Part shown: positions 33,202 through 42,177 of the stretch, piece after piece | How the letters are laid out: each line of letters opens with the position of its first letter | How positions within the stretch are numbered: the stretch's first letter is position 1 | Source: Sulfurimonas sp. SAG-AH-194-C21 | GTDB taxonomy: Bacteria; Campylobacterota; Campylobacteria; Campylobacterales; Sulfurimonadaceae | Direction of reading: 5' to 3' | NCBI RefSeq assembly: GCF_029215985.1 | Contig: NZ_JAEMVC010000007.1 | Span: 1 to 64,000 of the forward strand | Length of the DNA: 64,000 bases | Program-made: the position numbers and the translations under genes | Notes under the pieces: generated by a model | Database searches by the model: none | What the model was told of the DNA's origin: nothing | Seen by the model: the letters and a program-made list of their open reading frames with translations, nothing else

Positions 33202-34111
33202 CTGTACTTTTAAAAATAAAAACTATTCAGATGTATGTACACAAGCTGTTAAATCAGGTGTTTCATATAAGTATGCAAACCAATTCTTAGCCTCTTACTT
33301 TAAAACAAAAAAGTATGATGAAGTGAGTTGGACTTACTTGCAACCAAGCAAAATTAAACATCATCAAGCTCAAGAAAAAAAAGCTAACAATGTACTTGTA
33401 AAATATATACCACAAATGATAGAGAATCTTAAAAAATATAAAGAGGTGTATGACTATATAGAAAAAAAGCATGGTGTGAATCGTGAAATCATTGCTGCCA
33501 TACTTTTAAAAGAGACCAAATTAGGAAAGATAAAACCAACGCATGATGCTTTTATAGTTTTTAACACTATGGTTGTAAGAACTAAACCAAACTCTAGTAG
33601 AGAAAAGTGGCTTTTAAAAATGGGAAAAACAAATATGGCTTCTATCATAAGTCACTGCTACAAAGCGGGGCTAATACCTGAAGAGTGTAATTTACCAAGT
33701 TCATATGCCGGAGCAGTTGGAATACCTCAGTTTATGCCAAATAGTTTTATCTATGCTGTGTCATACAAAAACACTGTAGCTGATTTAACAAATATGGAAG
33801 ATGCTATAGTCTCTGCTGCGAACTTTCTCCATAAAAAAGCTACATTTACACAACTCATAAATTGGGATAAAATGCCAGATATTCCTAAGGTTGAGGCACA
33901 ATGGTATGAGTATGACTATGCTACGAAAAATGCTTCTTTTGTTTATGAGACAAGTAAGAGTGGTAAAGTATATAACTGTTTTACAAAAGGTAAACCTGAG
34001 TTACAAAAGATGAAAGGCTTTACAAAAAAGATTATGCGATATAACAACTCCTCGAACTATGCAGTTGGTGTTATGAGACTCGCTTATGGAGCTCATTATT
34101 ACATTGATTAA
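33137..34111 (+). CDS. Exported lytic murein transglycosylase, MltB/SLT_2 family
   Basis: 324 residues with a signal peptide (MKTKLLLILLTLSTLLQA). Transglycosylase domain: GVNREIIAAILLKETKLGKI, with the catalytic Glu in KETKLG, then the family signature SYAGAVGIPQFMPNSF and ANFLHKKA. MltB-type enzymes cut the glycan strand non-hydrolytically, releasing GlcNAc-anhMurNAc muropeptides, the substrates expected for the NagZ-amidase fusion. It lacks the lipobox cysteine of E. coli MltB and so is probably soluble. The start lies within murU (65-bp overlap), so translation is likely coupled. Confidence 0.88.
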   Translation: MKTKLLLILLTLSTLLQAKYTNCTFKNKNYSDVCTQAVKSGVSYKYANQFLASYFKTKKYDEVSWTYLQPSKIKHHQAQEKKANNVLVKYIPQMIENLKKYKEVYDYIEKKHGVNREIIAAILLKETKLGKIKPTHDAFIVFNTMVVRTKPNSSREKWLLKMGKTNMASIISHCYKAGLIPEECNLPSSYAGAVGIPQFMPNSFIYAVSYKNTVADLTNMEDAIVSAANFLHKKATFTQLINWDKMPDIPKVEAQWYEYDYATKNASFVYETSKSGKVYNCFTKGKPELQKMKGFTKKIMRYNNSSNYAVGVMRLAYGAHYYID

Positions 34112-34593
34112 GTATCTAACATAAGTGCAAGTTCTAAACTTCCACTTATATAATTTGCTAAAAATGTAAGTATTTCTAAATCTTTCTCATCAAAATCAAA
34201 TCGTGACTTGTTAAGCAGTTGCATTACACCCATAACCTCGCGTTTAGAGTTAAATATTGGAATTGTGAGCATATTTTTTGTGATAAAACCACTCTTTTTA
34301 TCTATACTTAGTAAAAACCGTGAGTCTTCATAGGGATTATTTACAATTTGACCCTCTTGTTTTGTATATGTATCACCAACTATACCTGAGTCTAAGCCTA
34401 TTACAATTCTTCCAATATCATTATTTAACTTTGTCCAGAGCATATGATCTTCATTATCTACTATAAAAATAGAACAACGTTCTGCATCTGAGAAACGTTT
34501 TGCTGCTTCTCCTATAAGAAAGAGAGTATTATCCATATTATCTTGTGAGGCTAACTTCTTTCCGAACTCAGCTATTTCATTAAATCTTTTCAT
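34108..34593 (-). CDS. GAF-domain protein A
   Basis: 161 residues forming a single GAF domain: AERCSIFIVDNEDHMLWTKL, IGLDSGIVGDTYTKQEGQIV, then NMLTIPIFNSKREVMGVMQLLNK. GAF domains bind small ligands such as cyclic nucleotides or haem, or act as dimerisation modules. No output domain is attached. It lies directly downstream of another GAF gene (1-bp separation) and converges on mltB with a 4-bp overlap. Ligand unknown. Confidence 0.85.
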   Translation of the reverse strand: MKRFNEIAEFGKKLASQDNMDNTLFLIGEAAKRFSDAERCSIFIVDNEDHMLWTKLNNDIGRIVIGLDSGIVGDTYTKQEGQIVNNPYEDSRFLLSIDKKSGFITKNMLTIPIFNSKREVMGVMQLLNKSRFDFDEKDLEILTFLANYISGSLELALMLDT

Positions 34594-35112
34594 TTAATGC
34601 TCTCTTGTAAGTTGCTCTTCTTCATTGAGGTAAACATGTGTAAGCTCCAAAAATCCGCTAATATAGTGTGCAAAAAATATCATAAATCTTTTATCTTCTT
34701 CATCAAAATCAGTGTTTTTATTTATAAGTTGTAAAACTCCAAGTATCTGGCGTTTAGAACTAAAAATAGGAGCTGTGATAACATTTCTTGTCTCAAATCC
34801 TGTCTCCTTATCTACATCTGATAAAAAGTCTGGATGAGTGTAAGGATCATTTGTCATTACCGGCTTTTTTTCTCTGAGTGTAGCTCCAACAAGACCTTTA
34901 TCTGATGGTACAATAATCTTTTCAACGCCATCAGCTATGGTTGTCCAAAGTTCTTGACTTTTTGCATCATTTATAAAAATAGAACAGCGTTGTGCCCCAA
35001 TAACATTTTTAGCATAAACAGAGATGAGTGGTAAACCCTCTGAAAGTGTTTTTTTTTCCAGTAAATCTCTTCCGAAATTTGCGAGTGCATGGTAGGTGTT
35101 AGCATATTTCAT
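34594..35112 (-). CDS. GAF-domain protein B
   Basis: 172 residues forming a single GAF domain: AQRCSIFINDAKSQELWTTI, SDKGLVGATLREKKPVMTND, TRNVITAPIFSSKRQILGVLQLINK. It is clearly paralogous to the adjacent GAF protein A and is upstream in the same transcript. The C-terminus is a short charged tail. As with its paralogue, no catalytic domain is attached, so the pair may act on a kinase or cyclase encoded elsewhere. Confidence 0.85.
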   Translation of the reverse strand: MKYANTYHALANFGRDLLEKKTLSEGLPLISVYAKNVIGAQRCSIFINDAKSQELWTTIADGVEKIIVPSDKGLVGATLREKKPVMTNDPYTHPDFLSDVDKETGFETRNVITAPIFSSKRQILGVLQLINKNTDFDEEDKRFMIFFAHYISGFLELTHVYLNEEEQLTREH

Positions 35113-35196
35113 TGTAAAATTTTCCTTCTAGGTTCATTCTTTAAATTATTTTAGAACTATTATAGTGTAAAATACCAAGAAAATAAAGGAATATTT

Positions 35197-35547
35197 ATGA
35201 AAATAACAATATGGCACAATCCACGTTGTAGTAAATCACGTGAGGCTGTAAGTGTAGTAGAGGCTGATGACTGCGAAAGTGAAGTAGTAAAGTATTTAGA
35301 TGAAACACTGACTATGGATACAATGAAAAAGATGCTTAGTATGTTAGGTTTCACAAGTGCACGAGAGTGGATGAGAACAACAGAAGCTGTCTATAAAGAA
35401 CTTGATTTAAAAAATGTTACAGATGAAGATGCACTTATCGAAGCGATGATACAAAATCCTAAACTTATACAGCGTCCTGTCCTTATTAAAGGTAATAAAG
35501 CGATTATTGGTCGTCCTGAGTCTGCAATAACTGACTTTTTAAACTAG
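35197..35547 (+). CDS. ArsC/Spx-family reductase, arsenate reductase-like
   Basis: 116 residues. The N-terminal HNPRCSKSREAV carries the catalytic Cys of glutaredoxin-linked arsenate reductases (C-S-K-S-R), and NPKLIQRPVLIKGNKAIIGRP contains the conserved RP motif and the active-site Arg. These proteins reduce arsenate with glutathione/glutaredoxin; the related YffB or Spx proteins do other jobs. No ars operon genes are adjacent, so arsenate specificity is not proven. Monocistronic, ahead of a small membrane protein. Confidence 0.85.
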   Translation: MKITIWHNPRCSKSREAVSVVEADDCESEVVKYLDETLTMDTMKKMLSMLGFTSAREWMRTTEAVYKELDLKNVTDEDALIEAMIQNPKLIQRPVLIKGNKAIIGRPESAITDFLN

Positions 35548-35615
35548 TTTTTAAATTTAATCATACTCTTTTACCTAAAGTGTTATTATATTAAATAATG
35601 TTTAAGGAGGACAGT

Positions 35616-35843
35616 ATGTATGCTCATAACAAACGCCATTCATCTGGTTCAATGATGCCAAACTTTTTCTTTATACTGCAACTCACTATTATTGCTCTAC
35701 TCTCTTATATGTTTGTTGAGTTGGCACCTTTACTCAATTTATCATCTATCATTATGTATGGAGCAGCTATTTTAGTTATAGGGGTTATTATTAACTGCTT
35801 AGAGAAAAGGCATACTATTATAAAACGACAACATTTTTGTTAA
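35616..35843 (+). CDS. Small membrane protein of unknown function
   Basis: 75 residues with two transmembrane helices (FFFILQLTIIALLSYMFVEL and SSIIMYGAAILVIGVIINCL) and a basic tail (EKRHTIIKRQ). The ATG at 35616 is chosen because AAGGAGGA ends 5 bp upstream; the ATG at 35598 has no ribosome binding site. No family recognised. Its 3' end overlaps the convergent dCMP deaminase gene by 4 bp. Confidence 0.65.
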   Translation: MYAHNKRHSSGSMMPNFFFILQLTIIALLSYMFVELAPLLNLSSIIMYGAAILVIGVIINCLEKRHTIIKRQHFC

Positions 35844-36271
35844 AGTTTTTCGATACTTACTCCGTTATCTTTAATAAACTTTGAGATAACAGCTGAATGA
35901 GTATGTTCATACTCTTTAGCATAAACGATTCGCTTTATTCCACTCGCTATAACATTTTTAGAGCACTCGCTACAAGGTTCTAGTGTTACATAAATAGTTG
36001 CACCCTCTATACTTATCCCCTCACGTGCTGCCCAAATAATAGCATTCATCTCTGCATGAATTTCGTATGTTTTACTCCATTCATGGTGTTCTGCTGTATA
36101 TTCATTATTCCAATGATCACGACAGTTTGTAAAACCTGCTGGAGTACCGTTATAACCCGTACTTAAAATACGACCATTTTTCACGATAACTGCACCAACT
36201 TGTTTGGAGACACATTTTGAAGCACTCGCTATCTCAGTTGCTATGTTTATGAAGTTTGCATCACTTAGCAT
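35840..36271 (-). CDS. Deoxycytidylate (dCMP) deaminase family protein
   Basis: 143 residues, zinc-dependent cytidine/deoxycytidylate deaminase fold. Zinc and catalytic motifs: EIHAEMNAIIWA (His ligand and catalytic Glu) and TLEPCSECSKNVIASGI (two Cys ligands). N-terminal SKCVSKQVGAVIVKNGRILSTGYNGTP is typical of ComEB/dCMP deaminases. The product dUMP feeds thymidylate synthesis. It is adjacent (no gap) to the upstream SurA-like gene. Confidence 0.9.
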   Translation of the reverse strand: MLSDANFINIATEIASASKCVSKQVGAVIVKNGRILSTGYNGTPAGFTNCRDHWNNEYTAEHHEWSKTYEIHAEMNAIIWAAREGISIEGATIYVTLEPCSECSKNVIASGIKRIVYAKEYEHTHSAVISKFIKDNGVSIEKL

Positions 36272-37108
36272 TTACTTCACTTCACGTATAACATTTATAT
36301 CTGCATTATGTTTTAATCGTGCAAAATAATCACTCAAAACCTGTTCACGCTTTTCAGCCATGATGGAGTTTACTATTTGTGTTTTAACGCTAGAGAGCCC
36401 ACCTGCCTTAGCTGACTCTATCTCTTTCATATAAAAGCTCATAAAACCACCCTTACCATTTGGTATAACATTTGTAAAAGAGTTTAGTGGCGTTCTTTCA
36501 AGTAATGAGGCTAATTCTGGAGAGATTTTACTATATGGTAGTACCTGTTCATTAGTTCTAATCTTAGGAGAATAAAACATAGGATTATCTACTTTTGTTT
36601 GTAGTTCATTTTTATCATCCCCGTCATAAATTATGACTGTAAACGAAGCAGGATGCTTATATGTATCTTTATGCATCTCGTAGTACTCTTCGCACTCAAA
36701 GTCACTTGGCTGACTCAAAGATGAGTAAGTAATAGCTTGATAAAGTTTTTGAGAGAGTAATTTTTGTTTAGTTTTAGCTTTTAACTCCATCGAGCCCATA
36801 CCATTGGACTCTCTTACTGCATCATAAAAGTCACTAGTACTCATATTATTTCGAGATGCTAGTTTTTTGATATCATCATACACTTCAGAAGAACTAACAG
36901 TTATTTTTCTATTATCTATCTCTACCTCTTCAAGTTTCTGACGGATTAAGGTATCCGTAGCTCGTGAAACACTCATTTTTGAGAGTTTCATCTCATGTTT
37001 TATATCTAAGAGGGTTATAGCCTTGTCTTTAACAACGATAGCTACACCGTTATAAACCTCAGCATTCACAAAAGTCGTTATAAGGAGAAAGAGAAAAGTT
37101 TTATACAT
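36272..37108 (-). CDS. SurA-like periplasmic chaperone/peptidyl-prolyl isomerase
   Basis: 278 residues with a signal peptide (MYKTFLFLLITTFVNA). The N-terminal helical chaperone core VYNGVAIVVKDKAITLLDIKHEM matches SurA/PpiC proteins (A-x-V-x-x-x-x-I-T-x-x-D). The C-terminal half contains a degenerate parvulin-like region (FTVIIYDGDDKNELQTKV ... GGFMSFYMKEIES) lacking several parvulin active-site residues, so it may act only as a chaperone for outer membrane proteins. The downstream outer membrane phospholipase gene upstream on the same strand is a plausible client. Confidence 0.72.
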   Translation of the reverse strand: MYKTFLFLLITTFVNAEVYNGVAIVVKDKAITLLDIKHEMKLSKMSVSRATDTLIRQKLEEVEIDNRKITVSSSEVYDDIKKLASRNNMSTSDFYDAVRESNGMGSMELKAKTKQKLLSQKLYQAITYSSLSQPSDFECEEYYEMHKDTYKHPASFTVIIYDGDDKNELQTKVDNPMFYSPKIRTNEQVLPYSKISPELASLLERTPLNSFTNVIPNGKGGFMSFYMKEIESAKAGGLSSVKTQIVNSIMAEKREQVLSDYFARLKHNADINVIREVK

Positions 37109-37178
37109 ATATATTCCAGTATTAAAATTATTAATGCTATTTTATCTTTTTTTACCAAACAGTTAGCTAAACACTCTT

Positions 37179-38339
37179 TTATCTAGATATGCTTATTCCA
37201 AAACCTATTTTATTTACCTTCTGATCATAGTCAATCAAAGAGCTTCCATATCCACTGAATCCTTTCAAATAGAAGTAAACATCTTTACTTACTAATGTCG
37301 GATAACTAACACTAAACTCTCCTGATACCAAACCTTTGTTTATACTTGGTGTTAGCTTCGCACTAATAAGAAGTTTCTTCTGAATGTATTTAATTTCCAC
37401 AGAACCTTGTCCATAATAGTCCACTATATCAGGATTATCATCTGTCTCTCTATTTTCTGAAAGTCTATGCCAAAGATTTATCGTAGAAAAATAATTTCCC
37501 CACTGAAAAAATGCTTTTGCATATAGTCGATTCCATGAGCGTGAACGAGAGCCTTTAATTGGTCCATTTTCTCGAGTTCTATTTCCATCACTTACAGGTT
37601 GACCATTTGAAACATGCTTATAACCAAAAGCTATCCCTTTTAAACCGATAATATCTGCTTTGTGTAAAAGTGGTAAGGTTACAAATATCTCAGGTTTATA
37701 ATTTGTTTCACGAAATGGTGCAGAGTTTATAAATATCTGCCAGTATGATGTCTGAGTATATGCAGCACTCCAAACTTGAGGAAATCCTAAAAAATTTGTT
37801 ACATAATCAGCTTGTAATGAGATTTGATACTGCATCTCGGTATTTATATATGCTACACCATCAGGGTCTGGGTTTGGGCTATGAAATTCATACTTTGTCT
37901 CTCCCTTTGGGATAACATCTGAGTATGAAACTAAAAGATAGTTGGGCCCATATGCGCGCAGGGCAAACTTTCCACTTATAAGTTTAAGGGCTGTATTTGT
38001 AGACTCATCATCACTCAGCGGGCTCATATTACTAAAGATAGTCTCGTAAAGTTTTTTACGATTTGTTTTTGAAACTTCCCACTCTGCAGCTTTTTTATAC
38101 CAATGTGCAGATTTTTCATGATCTAGTGCTACACCCTTAGCATTTTGGTACATCCATCCAAGCTTATATGCAGCTTCTGCACTTTTAGAATCTACTGTAC
38201 ACTGCAGTAAAATAGGCAATGCCTTCTCATACTCACCCGCATTAAAAAACACTTGTGCACGGAGCAAAGGTTCAGGAAGTGGATCTAGAGTAGAAGAAAA
38301 TAATGATACACTCAAAAGAAATAGAATTAATAATTTCAA
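37179..38339 (-). CDS. pldA: Outer membrane phospholipase A with N-terminal SEL1 repeat
   Basis: 386 residues from TTG at 38339, chosen because AAGGA lies 7 bp upstream and the protein then starts with a signal peptide (KLLILFLLSVSLFS). Residues 25-85 hold a TPR/SEL1-like repeat (EAAYKLGWMYQNAKGVALDH). The beta-barrel has the OMPLA catalytic residues: His and Ser in FGYKHVSNGQ and Asn in SRSWNRLYAK. About 14 extra residues separate these two motifs compared with E. coli PldA. OMPLA hydrolyses phospholipids misplaced in the outer leaflet and needs calcium and dimerisation. Confidence 0.9.
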   Translation of the reverse strand: MKLLILFLLSVSLFSSTLDPLPEPLLRAQVFFNAGEYEKALPILLQCTVDSKSAEAAYKLGWMYQNAKGVALDHEKSAHWYKKAAEWEVSKTNRKKLYETIFSNMSPLSDDESTNTALKLISGKFALRAYGPNYLLVSYSDVIPKGETKYEFHSPNPDPDGVAYINTEMQYQISLQADYVTNFLGFPQVWSAAYTQTSYWQIFINSAPFRETNYKPEIFVTLPLLHKADIIGLKGIAFGYKHVSNGQPVSDGNRTRENGPIKGSRSRSWNRLYAKAFFQWGNYFSTINLWHRLSENRETDDNPDIVDYYGQGSVEIKYIQKKLLISAKLTPSINKGLVSGEFSVSYPTLVSKDVYFYLKGFSGYGSSLIDYDQKVNKIGFGISISR

Positions 38340-38450
38340 AATCACATCCTTGTAAATATTTAAATGTAACATCATAACACATTCATAAAATATAAAGCAG
38401 TTTTAACCTATTTTAGATAAAATTGCACTACTTAAACTAAAGGCTTTTTC

Positions 38451-39836
38451 ATGGTTGTTACTCGTTTCGCTCCTTCTCCTACTGGATACTTACACATCGG
38501 CGGTCTTAGAACTGCACTTCTTTCGTACCTTTGGGCTAAAAACCGTGGTGGAAAGTTTGTTCTTCGTATAGAAGATACTGATAAAGCTAGAAACTCAGAA
38601 GAAGCAACTCAAGCTATTTTAAAAGCATTTGAGTGGTTAGGTTTAGAAGCAGATGGTGAGATAACTTACCAGAGCCAACGCGATGAGATTTATGCCAAGT
38701 ACATCAAACAACTTTTAGATGAGGGCAAAGCTTATAAGTGTTACATGAGCAAAGAAGAACTCACACAACTTCGCGAAACGCAGATGGCTGCCAAAGAACG
38801 TACTATGTACGATGGTCGTTACCATGATTTTACAGGAACTCCTCCTGAGGGTGTAGCTCCTGTTATCCGTATAAAAAGCCCTAAAACAGGTGAAATTTTA
38901 GTTCATGATGGTGTAAAAGGGACTATCTCATTTCAAGCTGAAGATATCTTAGATGACTTTGTTATAGCTAGAGCTGATGGTGCTCCGACATACAACTTTG
39001 TTGTGGCTATTGACGATCACCTTATGGGAATCAACGAAGTTATCCGTGGAGATGACCACCTAAGTAATACTCCAAAACAGATAGTTGTTTATGAGGCTTT
39101 AGGTTTTGATATCCCTGCGTTTTATCATGTTCCTATGATTCACAATTCTAATGGTAAAAAACTCTCTAAACGCGATGGTGCTACTGATGTTATGGACTAC
39201 AAAGAGATGGGTTATACACCTCAAGCTCTTCTTAACTTCCTGGTGCGTTTAGGCTGGTCTCATGGGGATCAAGAGATTTTCTCGTTTGAAGAGATGATAG
39301 AGTTATTTAATCCAAAAGATATCAATAAATCAGCAAGTATTTACAATACTGAAAAACTTGACTGGTTAAATTCTCACTATATTAAAAACACATCAAACGC
39401 AGAGTTAGCAGAACTTTTAACTCCATATGGTGTTGTTCTAACTTCTCATGATAAAAAAGAGATTTTACTTGATGCGCTTAAAGAGCGTGCAAAAACACTC
39501 AAAGAACTAGCGGCATTAGTAACTGAAATAGTTACAACACCAAGTGAGTATGAAGCTAAAGCTGTTAAAAAAGCATTTAAAGATGCTGCATTTGAAGTAC
39601 TAGAAGCTTACAGCGAGAAGCTCAAAGCAAACGAACCTCACCTACCAACAGACTACCATGCACTAATGGAAGAAGTCGTAAGCGAAATGGAGATAGGTTT
39701 TGGAAAAATCGGCATGCCACTTCGTGTTGCACTCTTAGGAAAAATGGGCGGACCAAACATAGATGTTATCATGGCGGTTGTTGGAAAAGAAGAAACACTT
39801 TTAAGAATAGCAAAGGCGATAGAAAAAAACTCTTAA
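38451..39836 (+). CDS. gltX: Glutamyl-tRNA synthetase
   Basis: 461 residues, class I synthetase. RFAPSPTGYLHIGGLRTAL holds the HIGH motif and NGKKLSKRDGATDV the KMSKS-like motif (KLSKR). Length and motifs match bacterial GluRS. Campylobacterota often carry two GltX paralogues, one charging tRNA-Glu and one charging tRNA-Gln with Glu for later amidation; which this is cannot be told from one copy. AAAGG precedes the ATG. Confidence 0.95.
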   Translation: MVVTRFAPSPTGYLHIGGLRTALLSYLWAKNRGGKFVLRIEDTDKARNSEEATQAILKAFEWLGLEADGEITYQSQRDEIYAKYIKQLLDEGKAYKCYMSKEELTQLRETQMAAKERTMYDGRYHDFTGTPPEGVAPVIRIKSPKTGEILVHDGVKGTISFQAEDILDDFVIARADGAPTYNFVVAIDDHLMGINEVIRGDDHLSNTPKQIVVYEALGFDIPAFYHVPMIHNSNGKKLSKRDGATDVMDYKEMGYTPQALLNFLVRLGWSHGDQEIFSFEEMIELFNPKDINKSASIYNTEKLDWLNSHYIKNTSNAELAELLTPYGVVLTSHDKKEILLDALKERAKTLKELAALVTEIVTTPSEYEAKAVKKAFKDAAFEVLEAYSEKLKANEPHLPTDYHALMEEVVSEMEIGFGKIGMPLRVALLGKMGGPNIDVIMAVVGKEETLLRIAKAIEKNS

Positions 39837-39872
39837 TAGGTAAAAAAGTTAATATTGGATAACATTAGAGCT

Positions 39873-40988
39873 ATGAATATAAAGACTCTTCTAAAAAACT
39901 ACTTTACTGCTGATATAATTTTTAGTGATACTATATCCTACAGAAGAGTGGTGATGATTAACAGTATGCTATCGCTTTGTGTAGTAGCTTTTTTTCTTTT
40001 TGCGTATCTAAATATAATAGTAACACAAGACTATTTTATAGCTGCTCTGGACCTATTTACAGGACTTTTATCTCTCTTTACTCTCGGGCTACTTCGCAGA
40101 GATAAAAATATACAACAAGCAGCTTTTCTCTCTACTATAGTTTTAATGACTTTTATGATTGTTTTTATCACTAGAAATGAAAACTCTCACTTTGGAATTA
40201 TCTGGAGTATCTTTATTCCCTATTTCGCTATTATGTTCAATGGCAAAAAACTTGGACTCTATATATCCATATTTTTCTATACTATTATGTTTGCTCTTGC
40301 CTATAAAGGCTTAGGTATTTGGAGTGATGGAGAATGGGCATCTATAGACTTAGTAAGATTTACTATTGCATCAAGTCTACTCACTTTTATCATTTATATG
40401 ACAGAATCTGCTCACGAACAAGCAGATAAGGAACTCTCTTTAGTCAGAGCAAGCGAACAAAAAATACTTCAAGAACTAACCCACTTAGCTATAACCGATG
40501 AACTAACAGGTTCATACAATAGAAGGCATTTTAACAAAACCTTACCTCAATTCCTAGATAATGCTAAAAACAACAATGAATCAGTAAGTTTTTTTATCCT
40601 TGATATTGACTATTTTAAAGAGTATAACGACACCTATGGTCACTATGCTGGAGATATTGTACTCAAAAAGGTTGCTCAAAAACTTGCATCTTTAGTTGAA
40701 AATAAAGGTAAGCTTATATTTCGTATTGGAGGTGAAGAGTTTGCTGGAGTGATTTCCATGAAAGATGACACACAGGCTATTATTAACAGTATTAATGAAC
40801 AAATTTTAGAATTAAATATTGAACACTCTTCGAGTAAACTCCCTTGTAAAAAGCTTACAGTAAGTGTTGGAGTTTGTACTCATTGTCCAAGTGATGAAAA
40901 ACAGTTGGAATACTTTTATAAACAAGCGGATAGTGCACTATATAAAGCAAAAAATAGTGGAAGAAATACAATCGCTACAGTAGAATAA
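39873..40988 (+). CDS. Membrane diguanylate cyclase (GGDEF)
   Basis: 371 residues from ATG at 39873; a TTG at 39855 is an alternative start. The N-terminal 190 residues hold about six transmembrane helices (a 6TM/MASE-like sensory module). A short coiled coil leads to the GGDEF domain: TDELTGSYNRRHF, FFILDIDYFKEYND and the active-site RIGGEEFAG. The variant GGEEF is catalytically competent in known enzymes. It would synthesise c-di-GMP in response to an unknown membrane signal. The metallophosphoesterase gene follows 3 bp after the stop. Confidence 0.92.
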   Translation: MNIKTLLKNYFTADIIFSDTISYRRVVMINSMLSLCVVAFFLFAYLNIIVTQDYFIAALDLFTGLLSLFTLGLLRRDKNIQQAAFLSTIVLMTFMIVFITRNENSHFGIIWSIFIPYFAIMFNGKKLGLYISIFFYTIMFALAYKGLGIWSDGEWASIDLVRFTIASSLLTFIIYMTESAHEQADKELSLVRASEQKILQELTHLAITDELTGSYNRRHFNKTLPQFLDNAKNNNESVSFFILDIDYFKEYNDTYGHYAGDIVLKKVAQKLASLVENKGKLIFRIGGEEFAGVISMKDDTQAIINSINEQILELNIEHSSSKLPCKKLTVSVGVCTHCPSDEKQLEYFYKQADSALYKAKNSGRNTIATVE

Positions 40989-40991
40989 ACG

Positions 40992-42122
40992 ATGCACCCT
41001 CTTCTTTTCACTCTAGTACTTTTAGGAGTTTTTTCACTTCTAAATATGTATATTTTTAAACGACTTATTTCTCGTTTATTTATCTCACCTTCATCTAAAC
41101 ACTACTTTAAAGTTTTTCTCTATTGCAATCTTTTTGGAATATTTCTTTATGCTCTAGGTCGTTATTATATTGATTTTCCTTCTTGGCTCTATTTTCTTTT
41201 CTCACTTCCTATTGGTGTTCTTTTTTTACTCTTTTGTACAGCGGTACTCTACGATATTTCTCATCTTTTATTATCTCTCACTCCTATACAAGAAAACCGC
41301 CGTCAGTTTTTTAAAAAAAGTCTTGATATTGGTGCAGTTGCAACAGCCGCAGCAATCACTTCTCGTTCTATTTATGAAGCAAGAACTGTTGTGCTTGAGA
41401 CAAAAGAGATACAAATTAAAAACCTGCATAAACCCTATAAAATCCTGCAACTGAGTGATATTCATATTGGTGGACTTATTGATGGTGCATTTATAAGAGA
41501 TATTGTAAAACGAGTAAATGCTTGTAAACCTGACCTAGTAGTTATCACAGGAGATTTAGTCGACATAGATATAAACAAGGCTTACGATGCACTCGAAGAG
41601 TTTAAAGCCTTAGAGTCAAAATATGGAACATATTATATAGTAGGAAATCATGAGTATTTCCATGGGATTGAGGGCATAATACAAAGAGTTAAGGACTTAG
41701 GCATCCGAGTTTTAGAGAATGAAAATCTCTATATAGGAGAAGAACATAAGGGTTTTAATCTCGCAGGTGTATATGACTTGTTTGGTTACAGAGCTTTAAA
41801 GTTTATGCCAGATATAAACAAAGCACTTAAACACAGAGAAACAGACTCACCTACAGTTTTACTTGCACATCAACCAAAGTTTTTACAAGAGATAAATGAC
41901 ATTCAAAAAATAGACTTAGTTTTAAGTGGGCATACACATGGGGGACAACTTTTTCCATTTCGTTTTTTAGTGAGTCTGCAACAACCTTACATATCAGGTC
42001 TGCATCAGCACACTCCACTCACTCAAATCTATGTCAACAAAGGTACAGGTTTTTGGGGGCCTCCTATGCGTTTAGGTGCAAGTGCTGAAATCACGCAAAT
42101 AACTTTAGTAGCTTCAAGTTAG
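40992..42122 (+). CDS. Membrane metallophosphoesterase with internal twin-arginine motif
   Basis: 376 residues. Three N-terminal transmembrane helices (about 5-20, 41-57, 66-90) are followed by NRRQFFKKSLDIGAVATAAA at 102-121, a Tat-type R-R-x-F-x-K-K motif. The catalytic domain begins near 150: LQLSDIHIGG, VVITGDLVDID, IVGNHEYFHG, LAHQP and LSGHTHGGQLF, all calcineurin-like metal ligands. The layout resembles YaeI/YkuE-type enzymes that act on lipid-linked or phospholipid substrates outside the cytoplasm. Tat-dependent export is inferred from the motif. Confidence 0.85.
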   Translation: MHPLLFTLVLLGVFSLLNMYIFKRLISRLFISPSSKHYFKVFLYCNLFGIFLYALGRYYIDFPSWLYFLFSLPIGVLFLLFCTAVLYDISHLLLSLTPIQENRRQFFKKSLDIGAVATAAAITSRSIYEARTVVLETKEIQIKNLHKPYKILQLSDIHIGGLIDGAFIRDIVKRVNACKPDLVVITGDLVDIDINKAYDALEEFKALESKYGTYYIVGNHEYFHGIEGIIQRVKDLGIRVLENENLYIGEEHKGFNLAGVYDLFGYRALKFMPDINKALKHRETDSPTVLLAHQPKFLQEINDIQKIDLVLSGHTHGGQLFPFRFLVSLQQPYISGLHQHTPLTQIYVNKGTGFWGPPMRLGASAEITQITLVASS

Positions 42123-42177
42123 GTTTTTTGCTTAAATTTTGTTATCATTATCCTATACAAATATTAGGAAAAGCTAT

